This document shows positions 1 through 5,721 of a DNA stretch of 6,003 bases, one piece after another. The DNA comes from Candidatus Tenderia sp. GTDB lineage: Bacteria > Pseudomonadota > Gammaproteobacteria > Tenderiales > Tenderiaceae. Each line of letters begins with the position of its first letter. The stretch's first letter is position 1. The notes beneath the pieces are model-generated. The model worked only from the letters and a program-made list of their open reading frames with translations, had not been told where the DNA came from and did no database searches. A program made the position numbers and the translations under genes. The stretch lies in the NCBI GenBank assembly GCA_030148045.1, contig JASBUE010000162.1, forward strand, positions 1 to 6,003. Direction: 5' to 3'.

Positions 1-1
1 C

Positions 2-1096
2 GACGGCCGCGACACCCCGCCCCAGTCCGCCATCGATTATGTCAACAAAGTAGAGCCAGCATTGGCCCGAGCCAATGGCGCGGTGGCCAGTGTCAGCGGA
101 CGCTATTTCGCCATGGACCGGGACAAGCGCTGGGAACGTACGGAACAGGCGTGGCAGGCCATAGCCAATAACCGGGGCAGGCGCGCCCGCTCATTTCGTC
201 ATGCCGTCGAGGCGGCCTACGCCGCCGGGGAAACCGATGAATTCATCCGCCCCACACTACTGGTGGATGCCCGTCCCCTGAATAGTGATGACGCAATGAT
301 ATTCTTCAATTTCCGCAAGGATCGCACCCGCCAGCTTACCGCCGCCCTCTCCAAGCCCGGCTTCGACGCGTTTGACCGTAACGCCTTTTGCCCGCCCCGG
401 GTCACCTGCATGACCAATTACGACAGTTACTTCGAACTGCCCTGCGCCTTTGCCGAGGAGCACCCGGAAACGACGCTGGCGGAAACCATCTATCACGCCG
501 GTCTAAGCCAATTCCACTGCGCCGAAACGGAAAAGTACGCCCATGTCACCTATTTTTTTAATGGTGGCCGGGGAGAAGCCTTTCCTGACGAGGAGCGCCT
601 TATCGTCCCCTCCCCCACGGTAGCGACTTACGACGAACAACCGGAAATGAGCGCCCGGGCGGTGGCCGACAGCGTCATCGAAAAACTGCGCAGCCACCAG
701 CACGCCTTCATTGTCGTCAACTTCGCCAATGGCGACATGGTGGGGCATACCGCCGTCAGGGAGGCTGTAATCAAGGCGGTGGAGACTCTCGATCGCGAGG
801 TGGGACGGGTACTGGATGTGGCCGTAGAGGAAAAGTATTCGGTGATCCTGACGGCGGACCACGGCAACTGCGAACAGCTGGTGGACCCGGACACCGGTAA
901 CCCCCATACCCAGCATACCGTCAATCCAGTACCTTGCCTGATCATCGACCAGACCCGCTGGAAGCTGGCCCCCGAGGGCGGCCTGAAGGACATCGCCCCC
1001 ACCGTGTTGCAACTGATGGGACTGCAACAGCCCAGCGCCATGACCGGCCACTCGCTGCTGCTCAGGCCGGTGGATTCCTCCTCGGCCGCCGCGTAG
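2..1096 (+). CDS. gpmI: 2,3-bisphosphoglycerate-independent phosphoglycerate mutase, 5'-truncated
   Basis: This enzyme interconverts 3-phosphoglycerate and 2-phosphoglycerate in cytoplasmic glycolysis/gluconeogenesis, using two metal ions (usually Mn2+) and a phosphoserine intermediate. The frame is open from base 2, so the window edge cuts the gene; 364 residues remain of a family norm near 510. The lost part would carry the nucleophilic serine. The fragment begins with the hallmark DGRDTPP, followed by GRYFAMDRDKRWER and FNFRKDRTRQ (substrate-binding arginines), then EKYAHVTYFFNGG. The C-terminal metal ligands are intact: NGDMVGH (Asp at 734-736, His at 746-748), ADHGN (Asp-His at 857-862) and HTQHT (His at 914-916). 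The metal-ligand pattern separates it from the cofactor-dependent GpmA type. It ends in TAG only 12 bp before a palindromic repeat and converges with sppA. No independent terminator fits in that gap, so the repeat hairpin may terminate it. The identification is secure; the true start is outside the window. Confidence 0.97.
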   Translation, partial: DGRDTPPQSAIDYVNKVEPALARANGAVASVSGRYFAMDRDKRWERTEQAWQAIANNRGRRARSFRHAVEAAYAAGETDEFIRPTLLVDARPLNSDDAMIFFNFRKDRTRQLTAALSKPGFDAFDRNAFCPPRVTCMTNYDSYFELPCAFAEEHPETTLAETIYHAGLSQFHCAETEKYAHVTYFFNGGRGEAFPDEERLIVPSPTVATYDEQPEMSARAVADSVIEKLRSHQHAFIVVNFANGDMVGHTAVREAVIKAVETLDREVGRVLDVAVEEKYSVILTADHGNCEQLVDPDTGNPHTQHTVNPVPCLIIDQTRWKLAPEGGLKDIAPTVLQLMGLQQPSAMTGHSLLLRPVDSSSAAA

Positions 1097-1108
1097 AAAA
1101 TCAAGCGA

Positions 1109-1276
1109 CTAGGAGCCTGTCGGGTTTAGGGGGATTGTAGCGAGGGAGTGGGAGAGCGAGCACAAATTTTCACGATTTTGAGGCGCATAGTGGTTCTACG
1201 CAACGAAAAATCGGGGATATTTGGGCCGTTCTCCCGCTTCCGCAGCCAATTCATCCTAAACCCGACAGGCTCCTAG
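1109..1276. repeat. MITE-like palindromic element with terminal inverted repeats
   Basis: The ends are perfect inverted repeats of 22 bp: 1109-1130 (starting CTAGGAGCCTGTCGGG) and 1255-1276. The interior continues as an imperfect palindrome: GGGAGA at 1150-1155 pairs with TCTCCC at 1230-1235, CGATTTT at 1173-1179 pairs with AAAATCG at 1207-1213, and the centre near 1183-1199 can form a small GCG-TAG/CTA-CGC hairpin. The whole unit can therefore fold into one long hairpin. Both outer ends read CTAG. This could be a 4-bp target duplication flanking a 160-bp element (1113-1272) or simply part of the repeat, since CTAG is itself palindromic. A YTAR-type 4-bp duplication is known for the IS5 group, so a non-autonomous derivative of such an element is one possibility. 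No transposase is present and the family is not recognised with certainty. Confidence 0.8.
1131..1254. terminator. Possible bidirectional terminator formed by the repeat's hairpin
   Basis: This is the only non-coding DNA between the convergent ends of gpmI (stop at 1094-1096) and sppA (stop at 1273-1275), and it is highly self-complementary. A strong RNA hairpin would form on either transcript. A canonical U-tract directly after a stem is not evident, so intrinsic termination is inferred from position and structure, not from a textbook motif. Confidence 0.3.
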
Positions 1277-2295
1277 CGAATCGTCCCCGCCTCCATGCCC
1301 GTAATGCGGGCGAAGGTCTCGGCCATGACCACCCCTAAACGATTGGCGAACTGCTCGAAGGGATCGGGCTTGACGGTGTAGTCCACAATCTTTTCCTGGC
1401 CGATGATCTCGCGTGCCACATAGCTGGAACTCCCCAGAGCGTCCACCAGCCCCAGCTCAACACTCTGCTCACCGGTCCAGACCAGCCCCGAAAACAGCGC
1501 TTCGTTATCTTTCAAGCGGTCACTGCGGCCGGCCTTGACCACGTCGATAAACTGTTGGTGGATAGTCCCCAGCATGGATTTGATGTGCGCCACATCCGAC
1601 TCCCTCAGCGGTGAAAAGGGATCGAGAAAGCCCTTGTTCTCACCGGCGGTAAGCAGCCGCCGCTCTACACCCAGCTTATCCAGGGTATCGACGAAGCCGA
1701 AACCGCTCATAATCACCCCGATAGAGCCGACGATGCTGGCCTTGTCGGCGTAGATTTCATCCGCCGCTGCGGCGATGTAGTAACCGCCGGAGGCGCACAT
1801 GTCGGCGATCACCGCATAGACCGGCTTGTCGGGATATAGACTGCGCAGGCGCTGAATCTCATCATAGACATAACCGGCCTGCACCGGACTGCCGCCCGGA
1901 CTGTTGATACGCAGGATAATGGCCTTAGCCTGACTTGACTTAAAGGCGTCACGCAGGCTCGTGACGAGATTATCGGCATTCGCCTCGGCATCGGCAGCGA
2001 TCACACCGCGCACCTCGATCAGGGCGGTATGCGGCTTGCCGACCGACAACCCCCCGTCCCGCCCGGGCAACATCGCCACCAGAAATACAATCAGATAGGC
2101 GACGAACAGGAGTTTGAAGAAGATACCCCAGCGCCGTGCCCGGCGTTGTTCCTTGAGCGCGCCCATGGCCAGATTGGTGATCAGCTCGCGTTCCCAGGCC
2201 TCGCCGTTACGGTCCTTTTTCATCCCTTCATCGTCGACGATAGGATTCTGAGTCCAGGGATCCCGGTCAGCCGATCGATTGTTGCTGTCTTGCAT
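1273..2295 (-). CDS. sppA: Signal peptide peptidase SppA, short (36K) type
   Basis: This is a membrane-anchored serine protease of the S49 family that degrades leftover signal peptides in the cytoplasmic membrane. The 340-residue protein has a charged cytoplasmic N-terminus (about 1-55), one hydrophobic segment (about 57-76, rich in Leu/Val/Phe), then the ClpP-like protease fold. Motifs visible are RINSPGGSP (about 129-137), DMCASGGYY with the probable nucleophile Ser159, GSIGVI, and LTAGENKGFLDPF with the probable general base Lys221. A single protease domain fits the Bacillus/Pseudomonas 36K type, not the doubled 67-kDa E. coli form. SohB is less likely given the motif spacing. GTG at 2298 and ATG at 2295 are both possible starts; ATG is preferred because AGGA lies 8 nt upstream. 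The stop codon TAG overlaps the CTAG end of the adjacent repeat. It is the third gene of the rluC-HAD-sppA set, 33 nt after the HAD gene. Confidence 0.93.
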   Translation of the reverse strand: MQDSNNRSADRDPWTQNPIVDDEGMKKDRNGEAWERELITNLAMGALKEQRRARRWGIFFKLLFVAYLIVFLVAMLPGRDGGLSVGKPHTALIEVRGVIAADAEANADNLVTSLRDAFKSSQAKAIILRINSPGGSPVQAGYVYDEIQRLRSLYPDKPVYAVIADMCASGGYYIAAAADEIYADKASIVGSIGVIMSGFGFVDTLDKLGVERRLLTAGENKGFLDPFSPLRESDVAHIKSMLGTIHQQFIDVVKAGRSDRLKDNEALFSGLVWTGEQSVELGLVDALGSSSYVAREIIGQEKIVDYTVKPDPFEQFANRLGVVMAETFARITGMEAGTIR

Positions 2296-2328
2296 CACTG
2301 CGTTCCTTTCTTGAGAAATGCGGGCTAA

Positions 2329-2988
2329 TTACGCGTTGTCGGCCAACCACACCGCCAGCGCTGCAACGCTGTCGAGACAGGCCAGTGGAGCGAACCCCTC
2401 CAGGCGCTGTGGTTCATGGGCACCGTAGGTCACCGCCAGGGCAGCGGTCCCGGCGCGCCGGGCCATCTCCAGATCATATTCCGTATCCCCCACCATCAGG
2501 GTCCGCTCGGGCGTCACGTCCAATTCCTCGATGATTTCACGCAACATCCTCGGATCCGGTTTGGAACAGGTCTCATCGGCACAGCGGGTGGCATGAAAAT
2601 AACGTTTACAACGGGTATGTTCCAGAGCGCGATCCAGCCCCTTGCGGCTCTTACCCGTCGCCACGCCCAGCCAAGTGCGGCGCGCCGCCAGCGACCGCAG
2701 TATCTCATGAACCCCTTCGAAGAGCATTTCCGGCAACGGGCAGGCGACGAGAAAATGGTGGCGATAACGCTCGACAAAACGGGGCGCGTGTTCCGGGTCC
2801 AGCTGCGGATGCAATCTATTAATGGCTTCATACATCCCCAGACCGATCACATTGCGACACTCGGCAGCGCTCCTGGCCGGCAGGTTCAGATCCTCACCCG
2901 CGGCCTGCAATGAGGCCACGATGCGGGCGGCGGAATCCATCAGGGTGCCGTCCCAGTCGAAAACAATCAGATCAAACTGTGCAGACAT
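2329..2988 (-). CDS. HAD-superfamily (subfamily IA) phosphatase, Gph-like
   Basis: This is a cytoplasmic phosphohydrolase of the haloacid dehalogenase superfamily; the substrate is unknown. Numbered from the ATG at 2988, all four motifs are present. Motif I is DWDGT, with nucleophile Asp11 and acid/base Asp13. Motif II is Thr111 in ATGKSRKGL. Motif III is Lys143 in SKPDP. Motif IV is GDTEYD, with Asp168 and Asp172 binding Mg2+. The helical cap inserted between motifs I and II (about residues 18-90) marks subfamily IA, which includes phosphoglycolate phosphatase Gph. At 219 residues it is a typical length. A TTG at 2994, directly abutting the rluC stop, is an alternative start, but the ATG 6 nt after the stop is likelier. 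No good Shine-Dalgarno is visible, suggesting translational coupling to rluC. An equivalent HAD gene lies between rluC and sppA in Pseudomonas (PA2974, recalled). A true Gph role is not demonstrated. Confidence 0.9.
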   Translation of the reverse strand: MSAQFDLIVFDWDGTLMDSAARIVASLQAAGEDLNLPARSAAECRNVIGLGMYEAINRLHPQLDPEHAPRFVERYRHHFLVACPLPEMLFEGVHEILRSLAARRTWLGVATGKSRKGLDRALEHTRCKRYFHATRCADETCSKPDPRMLREIIEELDVTPERTLMVGDTEYDLEMARRAGTAALAVTYGAHEPQRLEGFAPLACLDSVAALAVWLADNA

Positions 2989-2994
2989 ACCCAA

Positions 2995-3942
2995 TCAATG
3001 TAAATTTTTTAAAACCATCTCCAGGGACTCGTCCAGTGGCGCCGCCACCTTGAGCCGACCGTCGTCCCAGGGAAATTCGAGCCGGTGGGCGTGTAGAAAC
3101 AGCCTGTTAAGACCGTAATTGCGCATCAGCCGGTTGAATGCCTTGTCGCCATATTTATCGTCGCCGGCCAGCGGATGGCCGCTGTGGCTGGCATGCACGC
3201 GAATTTGATGGGTGCGGCCGCTGAAAAGTTCCACCTCCATCAAGGTCGCCACGTTGAAGCGCTGCTGCGGCGTGAAGCGGCTGGCGGCCTCTTTGCCATC
3301 GGCACTGACCCGCACCAGGCGTTCGCCGGAGCTGAGTGTGTTCTTACGCAACGGTGCATCGATCACCCGCCCCTCGCCCCGCCATTTGCCCATACACAGG
3401 GCCAGATAGAATTTTTTGACCTCCCCCAGCCGCAACGCCTCATGCAGACGCCGCAGGGCGGAGCGTTTCTTGGCGATCAGCAGGCAGCCCGACGTTTCAC
3501 GATCAAGCCGGTGCACCAGCTCCAGATTCCTGCATTCGGGCTTCAGCTTGCGCATGGCCTCGATCACACCGTAACGAATGCCGCTACCACCATGCACTGC
3601 GACACCGGAAGGCTTGTTGAGCACGATCAGGGCGTCATCCTCGAAGATGACGCTCCTTTCAATGCGCTCCAACACACCCCGGCCGGGCTCAACAACCGCC
3701 TGTTTTTCCATCAGGCGCACAGGCGGAATCCGGATCACATCGCCGGCCTGCAGCCGGTAAGGCGGCTTCACCCTGCCCTTATTGACCCGCACCTGGCCGG
3801 TGCGCAACAGGCGGTAGACCATGCTCCTGGGCACACCTTTGAGGATACTCAGCAGGAAATTGTCGATGCGCTGCTCGGCGCGCTCGGCGTCGATCTCGAC
3901 CCTTTGCACGTCCTGATGCGCATTTTTCGGAAAATCAGTCAT
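2995..3942 (-). CDS. rluC: 23S rRNA pseudouridine(955/2504/2580) synthase RluC
   Basis: This RNA-modifying enzyme converts three uridines of 23S rRNA (955, 2504, 2580 in E. coli) to pseudouridine near the peptidyl-transferase centre. The 315-residue protein has an N-terminal S4 RNA-binding domain (about 24-75, QRIDNFL to GDVIRIPP) and a RluA-family catalytic domain (about 95-300). The signature HRLDRETSG places the catalytic aspartate at Asp147. SGRTHQIRVH (241-250) and the ending LFLHAHRLEF are also family hallmarks. RluD would share the motifs, but the position divergent from rne and the overall length favour RluC. ATG at 3940-3942 is fixed because an in-frame TAA immediately precedes it. 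The ribosome-binding site is poor: the only GGAGG (3961-3965) is 18 nt upstream, too far for normal use. It is the first gene of the three-gene minus-strand set. Confidence 0.95.
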   Translation of the reverse strand: MTDFPKNAHQDVQRVEIDAERAEQRIDNFLLSILKGVPRSMVYRLLRTGQVRVNKGRVKPPYRLQAGDVIRIPPVRLMEKQAVVEPGRGVLERIERSVIFEDDALIVLNKPSGVAVHGGSGIRYGVIEAMRKLKPECRNLELVHRLDRETSGCLLIAKKRSALRRLHEALRLGEVKKFYLALCMGKWRGEGRVIDAPLRKNTLSSGERLVRVSADGKEAASRFTPQQRFNVATLMEVELFSGRTHQIRVHASHSGHPLAGDDKYGDKAFNRLMRNYGLNRLFLHAHRLEFPWDDGRLKVAAPLDESLEMVLKNLH

Positions 3943-4100
3943 TTATAATCGCTTTTTAAGCCTCCAATGTATTTCCAGAGGCAAGGTATCATGATATATT
4001 TTACAAGGGGTGGCCGGTGGGGGTTGTTCCGGATAAGGTCTTGCCAAACTTACCGATCCCCCATTGCGATACTCCAATGCGCCTATTTTAAGCCTCAGAG
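3943..4100 (-). promoter_or_regulatory. rluC upstream region and leader, no convincing promoter
   Basis: This is the rluC-proximal quarter of the divergent intergenic region. It holds a 10-bp palindrome TATCATGATA (3987-3996) and a possible structured element: GGGGG at 4019-4023 can pair with CCCCC at 4058-4062 around an inner GG(A)TAAG/CTTACC stem (4031-4037 with 4049-4054). A good sigma-70 -35/-10 pair for the minus strand could not be placed. The rluC operon promoter presumably lies here or just beyond. Confidence 0.35.
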
Positions 4101-4200
4101 CGGGCGTCATATATTGTGACGAACCAATATGCGCACAGTGTTGTCAAAAAAACAGCAGCAATTGCCACCAGTTATGTTGGCATAAGGAAACAAATTTTAT

Positions 4201-4235
4201 CACTTCATGAAGGTTTTCTAAATGTTCATGAAGTG
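4201..4235. promoter_or_regulatory. Paired CATG-centred palindromes forming an 11-bp inverted repeat (operator-like)
   Basis: CACTTCATGAA (4201-4211) and TTCATGAAGTG (4225-4235) are perfect inverted repeats separated by 13 nt. Each arm contains its own palindrome, CTTCATGAAG (4203-4212) and TTCATGAA (4225-4232), whose centres are 21 bp apart, two helical turns. This spacing suits two dimers binding on the same DNA face. The spacer holds an AT-rich TCTAAAT that could be a weak -10 element, so the site might overlap an rne promoter. As RNA it would also form a stem-loop, but no U-tract follows on either strand. The binding protein is unknown. Confidence 0.5.
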
Positions 4236-4386
4236 GCGCGCAACAAGCGCAAAGCCCAATGGGCCTGATTTAACTAAAACGTATTTATTAACGAACATCG
4301 GCGTACCCGTGCTGTACGGGCAGCTGAATGAACCCTGTCAATAGACAGCAGGACCGCGCAGGTCGAACATTTAACGGATTCGAAAC

Positions 4387-4417
4387 TCACCAGGGAGCCT
4401 GAAACGGCGCCTGGTGA
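4387..4417 (+). promoter_or_regulatory. Main stem-loop of the rne leader
   Basis: TCACCAGG (4387-4394) pairs perfectly with CCTGGTGA (4410-4417). Inside, GCC (4397-4399) pairs with GGC (4406-4408) across a six-base TGAAAC loop, leaving a small GA/G internal loop. It is the most stable-looking hairpin in the leader and the best candidate for the counterpart of the E. coli hp2 recognition element. That equivalence is inferred from position only. Confidence 0.5.
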
Positions 4418-4514
4418 CAGAGTAGCGAAAATTAACGACCAGCCAGCGTCATCATCGTTGCGATGTGTGACAGCCATGCTGCCCTGCGGTAGTTGTGTTA
4501 CATCAGTTCGTTCA

Positions 4515-4555
4515 GTCTCCGCCCCCTCTGTGGTTCGGGGTGTACGCCAGGAGAC
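4515..4555 (+). promoter_or_regulatory. rne ribosome-binding site with a possible sequestering stem
   Basis: AGGAG at 4549-4553 lies 10 nt before the ATG at 4564 and decides the rne start. The same bases lie within GGAGAC (4550-4555), which is perfectly complementary to GTCTCC at 4515-4520. Inside, CCCC (within 4522-4526) can pair with GGGG at 4537-4540. If formed, this structure would hide the ribosome-binding site and could tune RNase E translation. Confidence 0.5.
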
Positions 4556-4563
4556 ACTATAAA

Positions 4564-5721
4564 ATGAGAAGAATGTTAATCAACGCAACCCAGAAAGAGG
4601 AGTTGCGTGTCGCCCTCGTCGACGGTCAGAGACTCTACGACCTCGATATCGAACTTCCCGGCCGGGAACAAAAAAAGGCCAATATTTACAAAGGCAAAAT
4701 CACCCGCATCGAACCCAGTCTTGAAGCCGCATTTGTCGACTTCGGCTCGGAACGCCACGGTTTTCTCCCCTTGAAGGAGATTGCGCCCGGCTGTTATACC
4801 AAACAACCGCAGGACGAAAACCGCCGCCCCAATATCAAGGAAATCCTCAAAGAAGGGCAAGAAGTGCTAGTCCAGGTGGACAAGGAAGAGCGCGGCAACA
4901 AAGGTGCTGCCCTGACCACTTTTGTCAGCCTGGCGGGCCGCTATTTGGTGTTGATGCCCAATAATCCCCGCGCCGGCGGGGTGTCGCGCCGCATCGAGGG
5001 TGAGGACCGCAGCGAACTGCGCGAGGCCATGGCGGACATGAACATCCCGGAAGGCATGGGCGTGATCGTGCGCACCGCCGGGGTGGGCAAGAGCACCGAG
5101 GAATTACAGTGGGACCTGGATTACCTGGTGCGCCTGTGGCAGGCCATCGAAAAGGCCGGCCAGGAGCGCACCGCGCCGTTCCTGGTGTACCAGGAAAGCA
5201 ACCTGATCATCCGCGCCATCCGTGATTATTTCCGCCAGGACATTGGCGAGATCCTGATCGATTCCAAAGAGGTGTATGACTACGCCCAGGACTTCATGTC
5301 CCAGGTGATGCCGCACAACAAGAAGAAGGTCAAATTCTACGACGACAGCGTCCCCCTCTTCTCGCGTTATCAGGTGGAGAGCCAGATCGAGACCGCCTTC
5401 CAGCACGAAGTGCGCCTGCCCTCCGGCGGTGCGATCGTCATCGACCGTACCGAGGCGCTGGTCTCCATCGATATCAACTCCTCGCGCGCCACCCAGGGCG
5501 GCGACATCGAAGAGACCGCCCTCAACACCAACCTGGAGGCGGCCGAGGAGATCGCCCGCCAGTTGCGCCTGCGCGACCTGGGCGGTCTGATCGTCATTGA
5601 CTTCATCGACATGACGCCCTCGCGCAACCAGCGCGAGGTGGAAAACCGCCTGCGCGAGGCCCTCAAGATGGACCGGGCCCGCGTCCAGGTGGGCCGCATC
5701 TCGCGCTTCGGCCTGCTGTAG
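4564..5721 (+). CDS. rne: Ribonuclease E, N-terminal catalytic part, ended by an in-frame amber codon
   Basis: RNase E is the membrane-associated endoribonuclease that initiates mRNA decay and processes rRNA and tRNA, and it scaffolds the degradosome. ATG at 4564 is chosen because the protein then begins MRRMLINATQ, like E. coli MKRMLINATQ, with AGGAG 10 nt upstream. The domains are RNase H-like/S1 (about 36-125, with KANIYKGKITRIEPSLEAAF and GNKGAALTTF), the 5'-sensor (VRTAGVGKS, Arg170-Thr171) and the DNase I-like core. Catalytic Asp303 (SIDINSSRAT) and Asp346 (VIDFIDM) match E. coli numbering. After RFGLL (385) the codon is TAG where E. coli has GAG (Glu) followed by MSRQRL. The frame continues with RNase E sequence, so this is one gene interrupted by a single-base change, a sequencing error or readthrough. 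RNase G is less likely given the residue-level match to RNase E. It is divergent from rluC. Confidence 0.9.
   Translation: MRRMLINATQKEELRVALVDGQRLYDLDIELPGREQKKANIYKGKITRIEPSLEAAFVDFGSERHGFLPLKEIAPGCYTKQPQDENRRPNIKEILKEGQEVLVQVDKEERGNKGAALTTFVSLAGRYLVLMPNNPRAGGVSRRIEGEDRSELREAMADMNIPEGMGVIVRTAGVGKSTEELQWDLDYLVRLWQAIEKAGQERTAPFLVYQESNLIIRAIRDYFRQDIGEILIDSKEVYDYAQDFMSQVMPHNKKKVKFYDDSVPLFSRYQVESQIETAFQHEVRLPSGGAIVIDRTEALVSIDINSSRATQGGDIEETALNTNLEAAEEIARQLRLRDLGGLIVIDFIDMTPSRNQREVENRLREALKMDRARVQVGRISRFGLL
5719..5721 (+). other. In-frame amber codon replacing the conserved Glu386 of RNase E
   Basis: The codon context is GGC-CTG-CTG-TAG-ATG-TCG-CGC. The homologous E. coli sequence reads F-G-M-L-E-M-S-R-Q-R-L, so TAG differs from the expected GAG by one transversion. 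No frameshift is present and both sides are well conserved. TAG also appears as the natural stop of gpmI and sppA here, which argues against wholesale amber reassignment. Confidence 0.85.

Larger units (their letters stand above)
4300..4563 (+). promoter_or_regulatory. Structured 5' UTR of rne, probable autoregulatory leader
   Basis: The 260 nt before rne contain at least five consecutive candidate hairpins. They are CCCGT/ACGGG (4306-4320); CTGTC/GACAG with an AATA loop (4335-4348); GACC/GGTC (4352-4364); a strong TCACCAGG/CCTGGTGA stem with inner GCC/GGC and a TGAAAC loop (4387-4417); and GTCA-CATCG/CGATG-TGAC (4448-4471). A further small CTGCC/GGTAG stem lies at 4479-4492. In E. coli, RNase E represses its own synthesis by cleaving a long structured rne leader (Rfam rne5 element). 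The position, length and hairpin density here fit that role. Sequence identity to the enterobacterial element was not tested, and the transcription start was not located. Confidence 0.55.

Noticed and set aside
934..1140. Small plus-strand frame overlapping the gpmI end and the repeat
   Set aside because: It is out of frame with gpmI, runs into the repeat element, and is low-complexity without a supporting start.
3175..3948. Plus-strand open frame of 257 codons opposite rluC
   Set aside because: It is a mirror frame of rluC, rich in His/Gln/Ala as expected for antisense translation, with no motifs.
4110..4146. TATATT (4110-4115) or TTGTCA (4141-4146) as rne promoter elements
   Set aside because: Neither has a convincing partner at 16-18 bp; TTTAAG upstream of TATATT matches only three of six -35 positions, so no promoter is called.
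4274..4477. Small minus-strand frame (67 codons) in the rne leader
   Set aside because: It has no ribosome-binding site or recognisable sequence, and it lies opposite the hairpin array, which explains the region better.
4495..4563. Upstream GTG extension of rne adding 23 residues
   Set aside because: The extra residues have no RNase E similarity, the GTG lacks a ribosome-binding site, and the protein from 4564 aligns with the E. coli N-terminus and has AGGAG 10 nt upstream.
5719..5721. Genome-wide reassignment of TAG to an amino acid
   Set aside because: gpmI and sppA in the same window both end in TAG at the expected protein length, so TAG acts as a stop; only site-specific readthrough remains possible.
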